A stretch of DNA of 64,000 nt, taken from assembly GCA_030696315.1 (NCBI GenBank), contig JAUYSM010000021.1, positions 124,001 through 188,000 of the forward strand, given 5' to 3'. How positions within the stretch are numbered: position 1 is the first letter of the stretch; every line of letters starts with the position of its first letter. The stretch comes from Pseudohongiella sp. (GTDB lineage: Bacteria > Pseudomonadota > Gammaproteobacteria > Pseudomonadales > Pseudohongiellaceae). Of the stretch, positions 55,989 through 64,000 are shown piece after piece. A program made the translations under genes and the position numbers. A model generated the notes under the pieces. It was not told where the DNA came from. It ran no database searches and worked only from the letters and a program-made list of their open reading frames with translations.

Positions 55989-56825
55989 TCAGATCTGCTC
56001 AACGATCAACAGTGACAACTGATGCCGCTGTTCATCGGTAAGCTCTAAAAACCGGAGCTGCATTTGCATGAACTCGGCGTCTGGTCGTTTTTCCATGGCA
56101 GCGCAGCTGTGGATATATGCTTTGACGTTGTGCATTGCTGCTCCGGCCTGGTTGCCTGCCGACAATGTCAGGTCAACTTCTTCAAATACGCCGGGATGTT
56201 GATCTGCACGTTTGCACACCAGCACCAGATCTTCAATGCTGACAGACTTGATCATGCACTTGTACTCGATTTGCTGCCAATGCAGAATCGCTGTGCCTTT
56301 CAGCTTAGGGGATTCTTTTGTTTTGACCAGCGCAGTCAATGCATCAACAGATCCTCCGGGGACAATGTCAGTTTTACCACTGAATATGTCCAGAGAACTG
56401 AAAGGCCCTCCGCGTGCTGAGGTTTCTACTTTTGGGGCAGTAATTTTTCCCGCTTTCACCAACGCTTTGTGAACTTTTTGCATCAGCTCTTCAGCGGTAA
56501 ACGGCTTGCCCAGATAGTCACTGACACCTGCTTGCACGGCTCTGACGATATGCTCTTTACCACCCAGGCTGGTGACCATGATAAAGGGAATTGAACTGAG
56601 TCGCTCATCTGAGCGCACCCATTGAAGTAATTCTTCACCACTCATCCCGGGCATTTCCCAATCGCTGAGGATGAGATCAAAGGCTTGGCGATTTAGAATA
56701 GCCTGCGCCTTCTTTCCATCCGAAGCTTCCGTAATTTCGCTTTGTGGCAAAAATTTTCTCAAGGTTCTTTTTATCAAATCTCTGATAAAACTGGCATCGT
56801 CACAAAGCAGGATCCGAATCTTCAT
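55989..56825 (-). CDS. response regulator with receiver domain and PilZ-like tail
   Basis: A 278-residue protein. Residues 1-120 are a CheY-like receiver with Asp9/Asp10, phosphate-acceptor Asp55 (LILSDWEMPG), Thr85 and Lys107 (LGKPF). A linker (about 120-165) joins a C-terminal domain (about 170-278) that recalls a PilZ fold and ends FLELTDEQRHQLSLLI, but the RxxxR and DxSxxG motifs for cyclic-di-GMP are not evident. I start at ATG 56825; the frame is open 16 codons upstream into yaaA. There is no histidine kinase gene nearby. The ATG lies one base after the yaaA stop, so both share a transcript. Confidence 0.8.
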   Translation of the reverse strand: MKIRILLCDDASFIRDLIKRTLRKFLPQSEITEASDGKKAQAILNRQAFDLILSDWEMPGMSGEELLQWVRSDERLSSIPFIMVTSLGGKEHIVRAVQAGVSDYLGKPFTAEELMQKVHKALVKAGKITAPKVETSARGGPFSSLDIFSGKTDIVPGGSVDALTALVKTKESPKLKGTAILHWQQIEYKCMIKSVSIEDLVLVCKRADQHPGVFEEVDLTLSAGNQAGAAMHNVKAYIHSCAAMEKRPDAEFMQMQLRFLELTDEQRHQLSLLIVEQI

Positions 56826-56826
56826 A

Positions 56827-57600
56827 TCAAGCTTGCCTGCGTAAAAACACCGGAGTGTCAGGTGTGGATTCACTTAAACTGTATTGGTAGCCTTCAAGGT
56901 CAAACCGCACGAGTTCATCTGGCGAAACAATTCTATTTTTGATCACAAACGATGCCATCAGTCCACGTGCGCGCTTGGCAAAAAAGCTGATGATTTTGTA
57001 TTGCCCGTTCTTGTAATCTTTAAAGACGGGGGATATTACCGGGTAGCCAAGTGCTTTGACATTCACCGCTCGAAAATACTCTGTAGATGCCAGGTTGAGT
57101 AGATAAGGTTCACTGTGAGACTTCAGAGTCTCGCGCAAATGAGCGGCCAGCTTTTCTCCCCAAAACGCATACAAGGACTTTAGCTTGCCTTGTTTGAGTG
57201 CTGTCCCCATTTCAAGACGATAGGCCTGAATCAGATCCAAAGGGCGCAGTACCCCATACAGACCCGACAAAATCCGAAGGTGAGCCTGAGCATACTCCAG
57301 GTCATCGGCACCAAAAGACTTTACATCCAGCCCAACGTAGACATCGCCTGTAAAGGCAAAAATGGCCGGCCTGGCATTTGTGGGTGTAAATGGCAGCGAC
57401 CAGTTGAGATTGCGCTCAAAGTTCAATTCCCCGAGCTTTGGGCTGATGCTCATCAGCGACGATAGGTCCTCTGGCGAAAGCTTTCGCAGTACTCGGTTGA
57501 GTGTCGATGCGGCGTCCAGAAAATCTGGTTCAGTGGTATCAACAGCCGGCAAAGGGTTTTCAAAATCCAATGATTTTGCCGGGGATATAACCAACAACAT
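56827..57600 (-). CDS. yaaA: peroxide stress protein YaaA
   Basis: A 257-residue YaaA (DUF328/UPF0246) protein, linked in E. coli to lower free iron and protection of DNA under peroxide stress. MLLVISPAKSLDFE, then FTGDVYVGLDVKSF, LSGLYGVLRPLDLIQAYRLE and FAKRARGLMASFVIKNRI are family hallmarks. It is directly followed by the receiver-domain gene. Confidence 0.95.
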   Translation of the reverse strand: MLLVISPAKSLDFENPLPAVDTTEPDFLDAASTLNRVLRKLSPEDLSSLMSISPKLGELNFERNLNWSLPFTPTNARPAIFAFTGDVYVGLDVKSFGADDLEYAQAHLRILSGLYGVLRPLDLIQAYRLEMGTALKQGKLKSLYAFWGEKLAAHLRETLKSHSEPYLLNLASTEYFRAVNVKALGYPVISPVFKDYKNGQYKIISFFAKRARGLMASFVIKNRIVSPDELVRFDLEGYQYSLSESTPDTPVFLRRQA

Positions 57601-57624
57601 AAGCGCCTCGTAGAAAGGGCGTGA

Positions 57625-58116
57625 CTAAACGGAGGCAGCGATGTCCAACCACCAGTTCAAGGGCGTGACGCCATCGTCTGCGTCGTAAACATTGCCATAG
57701 TACCAGACAGTATCGGGAAATCCGGCCAGTACTTTATTAAGCGTGTCTTCAATTTTCTGAAAACCGATTGAAACATGAATGGTGTATACCAGTATACGCG
57801 GGGACTTCACGTCCAGTTTACCGTCAATGAGCTCGAGCTCCGGGGTGAGCATCTGGTCAAGATCATCTGTGTTAAGCTTGCTGAACACCCGAATACAAAG
57901 ATTGCCGCTGTGCTCTAACAACTCCCAGCCAGCTTTGTCGTCGGTAGGATAAGAAATGCGATCATCTGCAGCGAGGCCACGGACAAACGCGGGCGACTTT
58001 TCGATACGAAACTCTTTGCGCTTGTCATCAATAACAAGCGCATTTACCTGCTCAACCATGGCTTCGCCTTGTTTGTTGTACCCAGCAATCAGCGGTATTT
58101 GCACGGCGTCCGACAT
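57625..58116 (-). CDS. DUF4265-like protein
   Basis: A 163-residue soluble protein without a signal peptide or membrane segment. The pattern of an early VEQVNALVIDDKRKEFRIEK strand, then AADDRISYP and a C-terminal half ending in PLNWWLDI, recalls the DUF4265 family, but I am only moderately sure. Function unknown. It starts at ATG 58116 with AGGAGA upstream and lies 24 bases before yaaA. Confidence 0.6.
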   Translation of the reverse strand: MSDAVQIPLIAGYNKQGEAMVEQVNALVIDDKRKEFRIEKSPAFVRGLAADDRISYPTDDKAGWELLEHSGNLCIRVFSKLNTDDLDQMLTPELELIDGKLDVKSPRILVYTIHVSIGFQKIEDTLNKVLAGFPDTVWYYGNVYDADDGVTPLNWWLDIAASV

Positions 58117-58178
58117 GTGGTCTCCTGACAGGTGATCGTTGTAAATTTTAAAGGCGGCATTGTAACCCGCGGAGTCTT

Positions 58179-58544
58179 ATGCTGGAACTGTTTGAAAAAT
58201 TCGCTTTGCGCCATCAGCTTTGGCGTCGCCCCTTACTGGTGGCATTGGTTCTATCAGCGGCTGTTTTTTTTGCGATTGTGACCCTCGCCTCGTCGGAGAG
58301 TCTGGATGACTGGCTTATTCCGAGTGTGTTACTGGTGTTGTGGTTGTTGCAGTTCTATTCCGGGTTGAACCTGTTTGCGGTAGTGCCCGCCAAAGCAGAT
58401 CCCAAACAAGCCTGGCACAAGAGAATACAACGCAATTTGTATCGTGGCTGTTATCACTTGTTTGCGTGGTTCATGATGTTGGTGACTGTCGCCTGGGCGG
58501 TGACCAGCCTGCAATTGATCCTGGCCTGGCTGCGAATTACTTGA
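58179..58544 (+). CDS. small membrane protein of unknown function
   Basis: A 121-residue protein with three hydrophobic segments (about residues 19-37, 45-67 and 93-117) and a basic loop (KAWHKRIQRNLYR-like). I do not recognise a family. It is divergent from the DUF4265-like gene and precedes the thioesterase gene by 81 bases. The frame is well formed and codon use is like its neighbours, so it is probably real. Confidence 0.6.
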   Translation: MLELFEKFALRHQLWRRPLLVALVLSAAVFFAIVTLASSESLDDWLIPSVLLVLWLLQFYSGLNLFAVVPAKADPKQAWHKRIQRNLYRGCYHLFAWFMMLVTVAWAVTSLQLILAWLRIT

Positions 58545-58625
58545 TGTTTACGGCTGCTCTTTGTATTTCGAATACTGCTAAGATAGATCGCACTAGAGCA
58601 CAAAAAGCTGAACAGGAGTGTGTTG

Positions 58626-59039
58626 ATGGGCCTGATTGATGATGACATGGACAGAGACCCGACCCCAACAGGGGAGCTCGCGTTACAAACATTGGCGATG
58701 CCCAGGGATACCAATGCCAACGGTGATATTTTTGGCGGATGGCTGGTTTCACAGATGGACCTGGCAGCGGGAATCGCGACCAAACAGGTCACGCGAGGGC
58801 GCTCGGCAACAGTAGCGATCAAGAACGTTGAGTTTCTGGCACCGGTGAGTGTTGGATCAGTGGTGAGTTGTTATGCGGAGATTCTGGAAATTGGACGCAG
58901 CTCTATGCATATCAATATCGAGGTCTGGATATCCAACTCATTAATTCAAACGGCGCAGCGGAAAGTAGCCGAAGGTTTATTTGTGTTTGTTGCAATTGAT
59001 GAGAACGGCCGTACCCGACGGATCAACAAACCGGTGTAA
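58626..59039 (+). CDS. yciA: acyl-CoA thioesterase YciA-like
   Basis: A 137-residue hotdog-fold acyl-CoA thioesterase. TLAMPRDTNANGDIFGGWLVS (with the active-site Asp in the N-terminal hotdog helix region) and TVAIKNVEFLAPVSVGSVV are diagnostic. I start at ATG 58626, seven bases after AGGAG, rather than at the GTG or TTG just before it. Length matches E. coli YciA (132). It ends before a two-way terminator. Confidence 0.92.
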   Translation: MGLIDDDMDRDPTPTGELALQTLAMPRDTNANGDIFGGWLVSQMDLAAGIATKQVTRGRSATVAIKNVEFLAPVSVGSVVSCYAEILEIGRSSMHINIEVWISNSLIQTAQRKVAEGLFVFVAIDENGRTRRINKPV

Positions 59040-59081
59040 GCTTGCCTGACACGGCTGCTGCAAGCCTATGGACTCATGCAC

Positions 59082-59110
59082 AAAAAAGGGCGCCGGAGCG
59101 CCCTTTTTTA
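59082..59110. terminator. bidirectional rho-independent terminator
   Basis: AAAAAAGGGCGC-CGGA-GCGCCCTTTTTT, a perfect 12-bp stem with a four-base loop. The A and T runs serve both strands, so it ends both the thioesterase gene and the convergent cystine transporter gene. Confidence 0.93.
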
Positions 59111-59137
59111 TACCAAAAGAAATTGAGTCGTTCAGAC

Positions 59138-60481
59138 TCAGACTCCTTCCTTGATGACGGTACTGGTGATGACCCCACTGGTCATCGCGCCGCTGACATT
59201 CAATGCTGTTCGGCCCATGTCAATCAGCGGCTCTATAGAGATAAGCAGCGCCACCAGCGTGATGGGCAGGCCCATGGCAGGCAACACAATGAGTGCTGCA
59301 AAGGTAGCCCCGCCGCCGACGCCAGCCACGCCAAACGAGCTGATTGTGATGATGCCAATCAGACTCAGAATAAAACCGGGTGCCAGAGGATCAATACCCA
59401 CGGTAGGTGCTGCCATCACCGCGAGCATGGCGGGATAGATGCCAGCACAGCCGTTCTGACCAATCGTGGCTCCAAAAGACGCGGAAAGACTGGCGATCGA
59501 GGGAGGTACTTTAAGCTCGTCTACCTGGGTTTTTATATTCAGCGGAATGGTTGCCGCCGAGCTGCGTGTTGCAAATGCAAAGGTCAGTACCGGCCAGATT
59601 TTGCGGAAATACTCGATTGGATTGTTTCCAGTCAGGCTAAGGAGAAGTCCATGAACCACAAACATAATGGCGATGGCCACATAAGACGCAATCACAAAGC
59701 CGATCAGGTTCAGGATATCGGACCCGTTTGAGCTGGCAACCACATAGGTCATCAGTGACAAAATGCCATAGGGGGTCAGGCTCATGACCAGTTTCACCAA
59801 TCGCATGATGATCGCCTGAATTGTGTCAGTCGAATCCCGTATACGATCAGCATGCTCAGGTTTCTCGCGGCTCACCAGCAACGCCGCCAGTCCAAACAAC
59901 ATACCAAAAATGACAACGGCAATAATGGAGGTGTCTCGCGAACCAGTCAGGTCGTCAAAAATATTGGTTGGAATAAAGCGCACAATGACTTGCGCCAGGT
60001 TTAAATCCGCAACAACTTGCTGCCGGGTTTCCAGCACGGTGGCGCGTGCGTTTTCACGATCTCCGCCCGTCATGCCTTCGGCACTCAAACCAAAAACATT
60101 GGTGACAAGAATGCCTACCAATGCCGCAATCATGGTGGTAAATACCAGAATGCCAATAACAGATGCGCCAATTTTCCCAAGAGCGGCAACCTGATGCAGT
60201 TTGACCACCGCAGCGATCATGGTAACCAGCACTAACGGCATGATGATCATACGCAGCAGCGCAACATATACATCACCAGGCAAATCAGTCCAGGTCAGTG
60301 TCGGCGAAATGGCGCCAAGATCGCCACCATGGATGATCTGCAGGAAAAAGCCAAAAACCACGCCTAGAATCAATGCAACAAATACTTGTTTGGCGAGGCT
60401 GGTTTCCGGTTTTTTGAGTTTAAAAAGCGCAAATGACAGGGCGATAAATATGAGTACGCCAGTGGCGGTCAGAAATGACAT
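59138..60481 (-). CDS. tcyP: L-cystine transporter (TcyP/YdjN type, DAACS family)
   Basis: A 447-residue sodium- or proton-coupled carrier of the dicarboxylate/amino acid:cation symporter family. The helix-hairpin segments TFAFATRSSAATIPLNIKTQ, GATIGQNGCAGIYPAMLAVM and VAGVGGGATFAALIVLPAMG match the E. coli cystine importer TcyP (YdjN) much better than the glutamate carriers GltP or GltS, so import of cystine is likely. About eight membrane segments. A palindrome lies over its predicted promoter. Confidence 0.88.
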   Translation of the reverse strand: MSFLTATGVLIFIALSFALFKLKKPETSLAKQVFVALILGVVFGFFLQIIHGGDLGAISPTLTWTDLPGDVYVALLRMIIMPLVLVTMIAAVVKLHQVAALGKIGASVIGILVFTTMIAALVGILVTNVFGLSAEGMTGGDRENARATVLETRQQVVADLNLAQVIVRFIPTNIFDDLTGSRDTSIIAVVIFGMLFGLAALLVSREKPEHADRIRDSTDTIQAIIMRLVKLVMSLTPYGILSLMTYVVASSNGSDILNLIGFVIASYVAIAIMFVVHGLLLSLTGNNPIEYFRKIWPVLTFAFATRSSAATIPLNIKTQVDELKVPPSIASLSASFGATIGQNGCAGIYPAMLAVMAAPTVGIDPLAPGFILSLIGIITISSFGVAGVGGGATFAALIVLPAMGLPITLVALLISIEPLIDMGRTALNVSGAMTSGVITSTVIKEGV

Positions 60482-60507
60482 GAAGGTGACTCCCTTATTG
60501 TTGTTGG

Positions 60508-60539
60508 CCAGTTATAACTGGATAAGCGCTCGGGGGCAA
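60508..60539 (-). promoter_or_regulatory. predicted tcyP promoter with operator-like palindrome
   Basis: On the minus strand: -35 TTGCCC (60539-60534), 17-bp spacer, -10 TATAAC (60516-60511). A perfect 14-bp palindrome CCAGTTATAACTGG (60508-60521) covers the -10, as a repressor site would. The bound protein is unknown; E. coli tcyP answers to CysB, whose sites look different. Confidence 0.5.
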
Positions 60540-60575
60540 ACGCTTTTTATTCATATGCTTATATGCGTTGTGTGC

Positions 60576-62786
60576 TTAAACCGGTTCCAGCCGTGCGTAT
60601 GACAGAACCAACCATTTACTGCCCACTTCTTTGAAGTTAACTTGCACGCGCGCATTCGGGCCACTGCCCTCGTAGTTCAAAACAATCCCTTCGCCAAATT
60701 TGCCATGACGAACACGCTGACCAAGCGTTATGCCGGTATCCGGAACTTCGGCGCCAGATCGATAGGCAGGTTGTCGCCCGGGTGAAACCATGGGTCGCTG
60801 TATGGTTGTTTTCATTCGAACCGGTTCAACAAGCTCCCTGGGTAATTCTCGTATAAACCGTGAGGGCCGGCACATGGTGACATCACCGTGTAAGCGGCGG
60901 GACTCAGCGCAGGTGATAAACAATTTTTGCATGGCGCGCGTGATGCCCACATAACACAAGCGGCGTTCTTCCTCGATTCCGTTCAGATTTTCCATCGACA
61001 TCTTGTGCGGAAATAAGCCTTCCTCCATGCCCGCCATAAACACCAGAGGAAACTCCAGGCCCTTCGCGCTGTGCAAGGTCATCAGCTGCACGGCATCATC
61101 GGACTCAGATGCCTGGGATTCACCCGCATCCAGAGCTGCCTGATCCAGAAACGCCGCAAGCACATCGGCGTCACGAGCAGGCCCATCGCCGGACTCATTG
61201 CTGGACTCAAGGCCGCGCCATTCTTCCGCAAAACTGCGTGTTGCGGTGATCAGTTCGTCGAGGTTTTCCAGGCGAGCCTGTGCCTTTTCACCGCCTTCTT
61301 TTTCGTGATGAGGGATCAAGCCGCTGTGTTTGATGACATGCGCGACCTTTTCGCCCAGCTCAATGGCGGCGCAGGCTTCATCCATCTCATTGATCAGGCG
61401 CATAAAATTTTGTACCGCCGCAGACGCTCGCGCGGGCAACAATTTGTGATCAATGGTTTTTGTGCAGGCTTGCCAAAGTGAGCTGCCATCCTGGCGTGCC
61501 AGATCTCGCAGCATATCCAGAGTGCGATCACCTATGCCCCGCACCGGCACGTTAATGACTCGCTCCATGGCCGTGTCATCAAAACGGTTGATTACCAGTC
61601 TCAGATAAGCGAGAGCATTGCGGATTTCGAGGCGGTCATAAAAGCGCTGGCCGCCGTAAATTCGATAGGGCATAGCAACACGCAGCAAGGCTTCCTCAAG
61701 CTCGCGTGACTGTGCGTTAGAGCGATACAAAATCGCAGCTTCCGTCAGCTTGTGGCCAGTGTTCATCCAGTCTTGCAGACGATCCACAATAAAACGCGCC
61801 TCATCCTGCTCGTTAAAGGCCTCGTACAAAGAAATACACTCGCCTTCCTGCCCGTCAGTCCACAGCTCTTTGCCGAGGCGGCCCTGATTGTTGCCAATCA
61901 ACTTGTTAGCGGCTTTCAGAATGGTGGATGTTGAGCGGTAATTCTGCTCAAGCTTGATGATCTGTGCACCGGCAAAGTCAGTGTTGAACTGCTGAATATT
62001 CTCGATGCGGGCGCCACGCCAACCATAAATGGACTGGTCGTCATCGCCCACCACCATCAGATGGCTGTTTTGACCGGCCAGAACGCGCAACCAGGCATAT
62101 TGAACGGCGTTGGTATCCTGGAACTCGTCCACCAGAATATGCTGAAAACGCTGCTGGTAATGCGCCAGAAGTTCAGGATTATTCAGCCATAACTCATGGG
62201 CACGCAGCAGAATTTCACCAAAGTCCACCATGCCGCCACGCTGACAGGCCTCTTCATAGGCCTTGTAAACGGTGATCATGGTGCGAGTGTAGTCGTCACC
62301 AAAATGTTCAATGTGGCTGGCACGCAAGCCTTCATCTTTCTGGCCATTGATATACCACTGAATCTGGCGAGGCGGCCATTTTTCGTCGTTGACGCCCAGG
62401 GCTTTGCACAAACGTTTGATCAGGCGCAGCTGATCATCGCTGTCCAGAATCTGAAAACTCTCTGGCAGATTGGCTTCACGCCAGTGTGTCCGCAGCAGAC
62501 GGTGAGCCAGCCCGTGAAAGGTGCCTACCCACATTCCGCCGATAGGCCGCTCAAGCAGCTCTTCGATACGACTGCGCATTTCGCGAGCGGCTTTATTGGT
62601 AAAAGTCACCGCCATGATGCCAAACGGCGAAACACCTTCAACCAGCATCAGCCAGGCTATTCGATGCACCAATACGCGGGTTTTGCCGCTGCCAGCGCCG
62701 GCCAACACCAGCATGCTGGCGGGTGGAGCGGCCACCGCGCGGCGTTGCTCGTCATTGAGGGAATCTAAAAGGTATGAAACGTCCAT
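60576..62786 (-). CDS. uvrD: DNA helicase II UvrD
   Basis: A 736-residue SF1A 3'-5' helicase for mismatch and excision repair. The N-terminus MDVSYLLDSLNDEQRRAV and Walker A LAGAGSGKTRVLVHRIAW match E. coli UvrD closely. Later motifs are LVDEFQDTN, VGDDDQSIYGWRGA, LEQNYRSTSTIL and LMTLHSAKGLEFP. The C-terminal region (VRHGKFGEGIVLNYEG) is the tudor-like RNA polymerase contact domain. I start at ATG 62786; the frame is open about 100 codons upstream, but that part is not related. The stop lies 94 bases before tcyP. Confidence 0.97.
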   Translation of the reverse strand: MDVSYLLDSLNDEQRRAVAAPPASMLVLAGAGSGKTRVLVHRIAWLMLVEGVSPFGIMAVTFTNKAAREMRSRIEELLERPIGGMWVGTFHGLAHRLLRTHWREANLPESFQILDSDDQLRLIKRLCKALGVNDEKWPPRQIQWYINGQKDEGLRASHIEHFGDDYTRTMITVYKAYEEACQRGGMVDFGEILLRAHELWLNNPELLAHYQQRFQHILVDEFQDTNAVQYAWLRVLAGQNSHLMVVGDDDQSIYGWRGARIENIQQFNTDFAGAQIIKLEQNYRSTSTILKAANKLIGNNQGRLGKELWTDGQEGECISLYEAFNEQDEARFIVDRLQDWMNTGHKLTEAAILYRSNAQSRELEEALLRVAMPYRIYGGQRFYDRLEIRNALAYLRLVINRFDDTAMERVINVPVRGIGDRTLDMLRDLARQDGSSLWQACTKTIDHKLLPARASAAVQNFMRLINEMDEACAAIELGEKVAHVIKHSGLIPHHEKEGGEKAQARLENLDELITATRSFAEEWRGLESSNESGDGPARDADVLAAFLDQAALDAGESQASESDDAVQLMTLHSAKGLEFPLVFMAGMEEGLFPHKMSMENLNGIEEERRLCYVGITRAMQKLFITCAESRRLHGDVTMCRPSRFIRELPRELVEPVRMKTTIQRPMVSPGRQPAYRSGAEVPDTGITLGQRVRHGKFGEGIVLNYEGSGPNARVQVNFKEVGSKWLVLSYARLEPV

Positions 62787-63000
62787 GCCGGTATGATAGC
62801 AGCCCGGCACCAATCTGGCTCTGTCAAATAAGCGTAAGAAACGACAGCAGCTTGTCGCTCTCATCATTCCGACGGCCGGCTTGCTGGTAATTGCGCTTTT
62901 TCCTGCGCAGGCATGCTGATAAACTACTGAGCCTTCGCTCGGTAACAGAAATTTGACCCGGGACGCAGCCCACACACGACACGTTAGCCAGGAGTAGATT

Positions 63001-64000
63001 ATGTCTGCAAAATCAGACAACGCACCTTTTGACTGGAAGGACCCATTTCTGTTTGAAGAGCTTCTGACAGAAGAAGAACGCATGATCCGTGATGCGGCTC
63101 GTCAGTATTGTCAGGAAAAGTTGTTGCCACGCGTGCGAGATGCGTACCGTAAAGAGCAGACTGACCCGGCGATTTTCCGCGAAATGGGTGAGCTGGGCCT
63201 GCTGGGTCCGGCACTGGACGGCTATGGTTGCACCGGCACCAACTACGTCAGCTACGGCCTGATTGCCCGCGAAGTGGAAGCCGTAGATTCGGGCTACCGC
63301 TCAATGTTCAGCGTACAGTCCTCCCTGGTGATGCACCCCATACATGCGTTTGGCAGCGAGGAGCAAAAGCAGAAGTTTCTTCCTAAACTGGCCTCAGGTG
63401 AATTTATTGGTTGCTTCGGCCTGACCGAACCAGACCACGGCTCCGATCCGGGCAGTATGGTTACCCGCGCACGCACGGTGCCAGGCGGATACAGCCTGAG
63501 CGGCGCCAAAAACTGGATCAGCAACTCACCGTTTGCGGATGTGTTTATCGTTTGGGCAAAAAACGACGACGGCATCATCAAGGGCTTTATTCTGGAAAAG
63601 GGCATGAACGGCCTGTCCGCACCCAAGATTGAAGGCAAGCTTGCTCTGCGTGCGTCCGTCACCGGCGAAATTGTGATGGACGAAGTTTTTGTTCCAGAAG
63701 AAAACATGTTGCCGCATGTGGAAGGTTTAAAAGGTCCGTTCAGCTGCCTGAACTCCGCACGTCTGGGCATCGCCTGGGGCGCACTCGGCGCAGCAGAAAC
63801 CTGCTGGCACGCAGCACGTCAGTACGTACTGGATCGTAAACAGTTTGGCCGCCCACTGGCTGCCAACCAGCTGATCCAGAAAAAACTCGCTGTGATGCAG
63901 ACTGATATCAGCCTGGCGTTGTTGGGCTGCCTGCAGGCAACACGTCTTAAAGACCAAGGCAAGCTGGGTATCCCGACAATCTCCCTGCTCAAACGCAACA
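63001..64000 (+). CDS. gcdH: glutaryl-CoA dehydrogenase, 3' end outside the window
   Basis: The first 333 residues of an acyl-CoA dehydrogenase, read from ATG 63001 with AGGAG seven bases upstream. [20 protein letters not shown] at the N-terminus, [36 protein letters not shown] and [17 protein letters not shown] match glutaryl-CoA dehydrogenase, which makes crotonyl-CoA in lysine and tryptophan breakdown. Full proteins have about 390 residues; the catalytic Glu region lies beyond the edge. The 214-base gap to uvrD holds no other gene that I can see. Confidence 0.92.
   Translation, partial: MSAKSDNAPFDWKDPFLFEELLTEEERMIRDAARQYCQEKLLPRVRDAYRKEQTDPAIFREMGELGLLGPALDGYGCTGTNYVSYGLIAREVEAVDSGYRSMFSVQSSLVMHPIHAFGSEEQKQKFLPKLASGEFIGCFGLTEPDHGSDPGSMVTRARTVPGGYSLSGAKNWISNSPFADVFIVWAKNDDGIIKGFILEKGMNGLSAPKIEGKLALRASVTGEIVMDEVFVPEENMLPHVEGLKGPFSCLNSARLGIAWGALGAAETCWHAARQYVLDRKQFGRPLAANQLIQKKLAVMQTDISLALLGCLQATRLKDQGKLGIPTISLLKRN

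Overview
The window is a 64 kb stretch of gammaproteobacterial chromosome around the replication origin. The block rpmH-rnpA-yidD-yidC-mnmE / mnmG-rsmG-parA-parB-atpIBEFHAGDC-glmU-glmS on one side, and dnaA-dnaN-recF-gyrB followed by plsC-gmhB-glyS-glyQ, trkH-trkA-rsmB-fmt-def and dprA-tsaC-hemF-aroE on the other, resembles the Pseudomonas-type origin neighbourhood. Base composition looks to be in the mid-40s % G+C by eye. Several accessory genes (sulfatase, haloalkane dehalogenase, caa3-type oxidase) would suit a free-living, perhaps marine, aerobe. I cannot name the genus.

Layout. 1-6.1 kb: an aa3/caa3-type cytochrome c oxidase cluster on the minus strand (ctaC, ctaD, ctaG, ctaE, then a SURF1 protein and a Sco-like thioredoxin-fold protein), with a small DUF2909 membrane protein on the plus strand inside it. 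6.1-12.8 kb: oligopeptidase A, a gamma-carbonic anhydrase-like protein, aroE, hemF, tsaC and dprA. 13-24 kb: def-fmt-rsmB, trkA-trkH, a lipid A acyltransferase, glyQ-glyS-gmhB-plsC. 24-31 kb: gyrB, recF (with two parS sites inside it), dnaN, dnaA and an origin-like spacer. 31-39.7 kb: rpmH to mnmE, a second origin-like spacer, then mnmG-rsmG-parA-parB. 39.7-50.1 kb: the F1Fo ATP synthase operon behind a clear sigma-70 promoter and ending in a strong terminator, then glmU-glmS. 50.1-60.5 kb is more accessory: a TetR regulator facing a sulfatase and a haloalkane dehalogenase, an RpiR-type regulator, a FemAB-like acyltransferase, a receiver-domain protein beside yaaA, a DUF4265 protein, a small membrane protein, an acyl-CoA thioesterase and a cystine transporter. 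60.5-64 kb: uvrD and the 5' part of a glutaryl-CoA dehydrogenase gene cut by the window edge.

How the genes work together. The centre holds replication initiation (DnaA, DnaN, GyrB, DnaA boxes) and origin segregation (ParA, ParB, parS). Around it lie translation and tRNA modification, protein membrane insertion, and energy conversion: the oxidase builds the proton gradient that the ATP synthase uses.

The observations I rate highest are: (1) the oxidase subunit I has Asn where A-family oxygen reductases carry the His-cross-linked active-site Tyr, while the metal ligands and proton-channel residues I can see are kept; (2) two separate DnaA-box clusters, one at dnaA/rpmH and one at mnmE/mnmG; (3) an exported-sulfatase plus exported-haloalkane-dehalogenase pair under a divergent TetR regulator, directly downstream of the glmS/attTn7 position; (4) two parS sites inside recF, both read in the same frame as the peptide FHVEH. 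No tRNA, rRNA, CRISPR array, insertion sequence or prophage was recognised.
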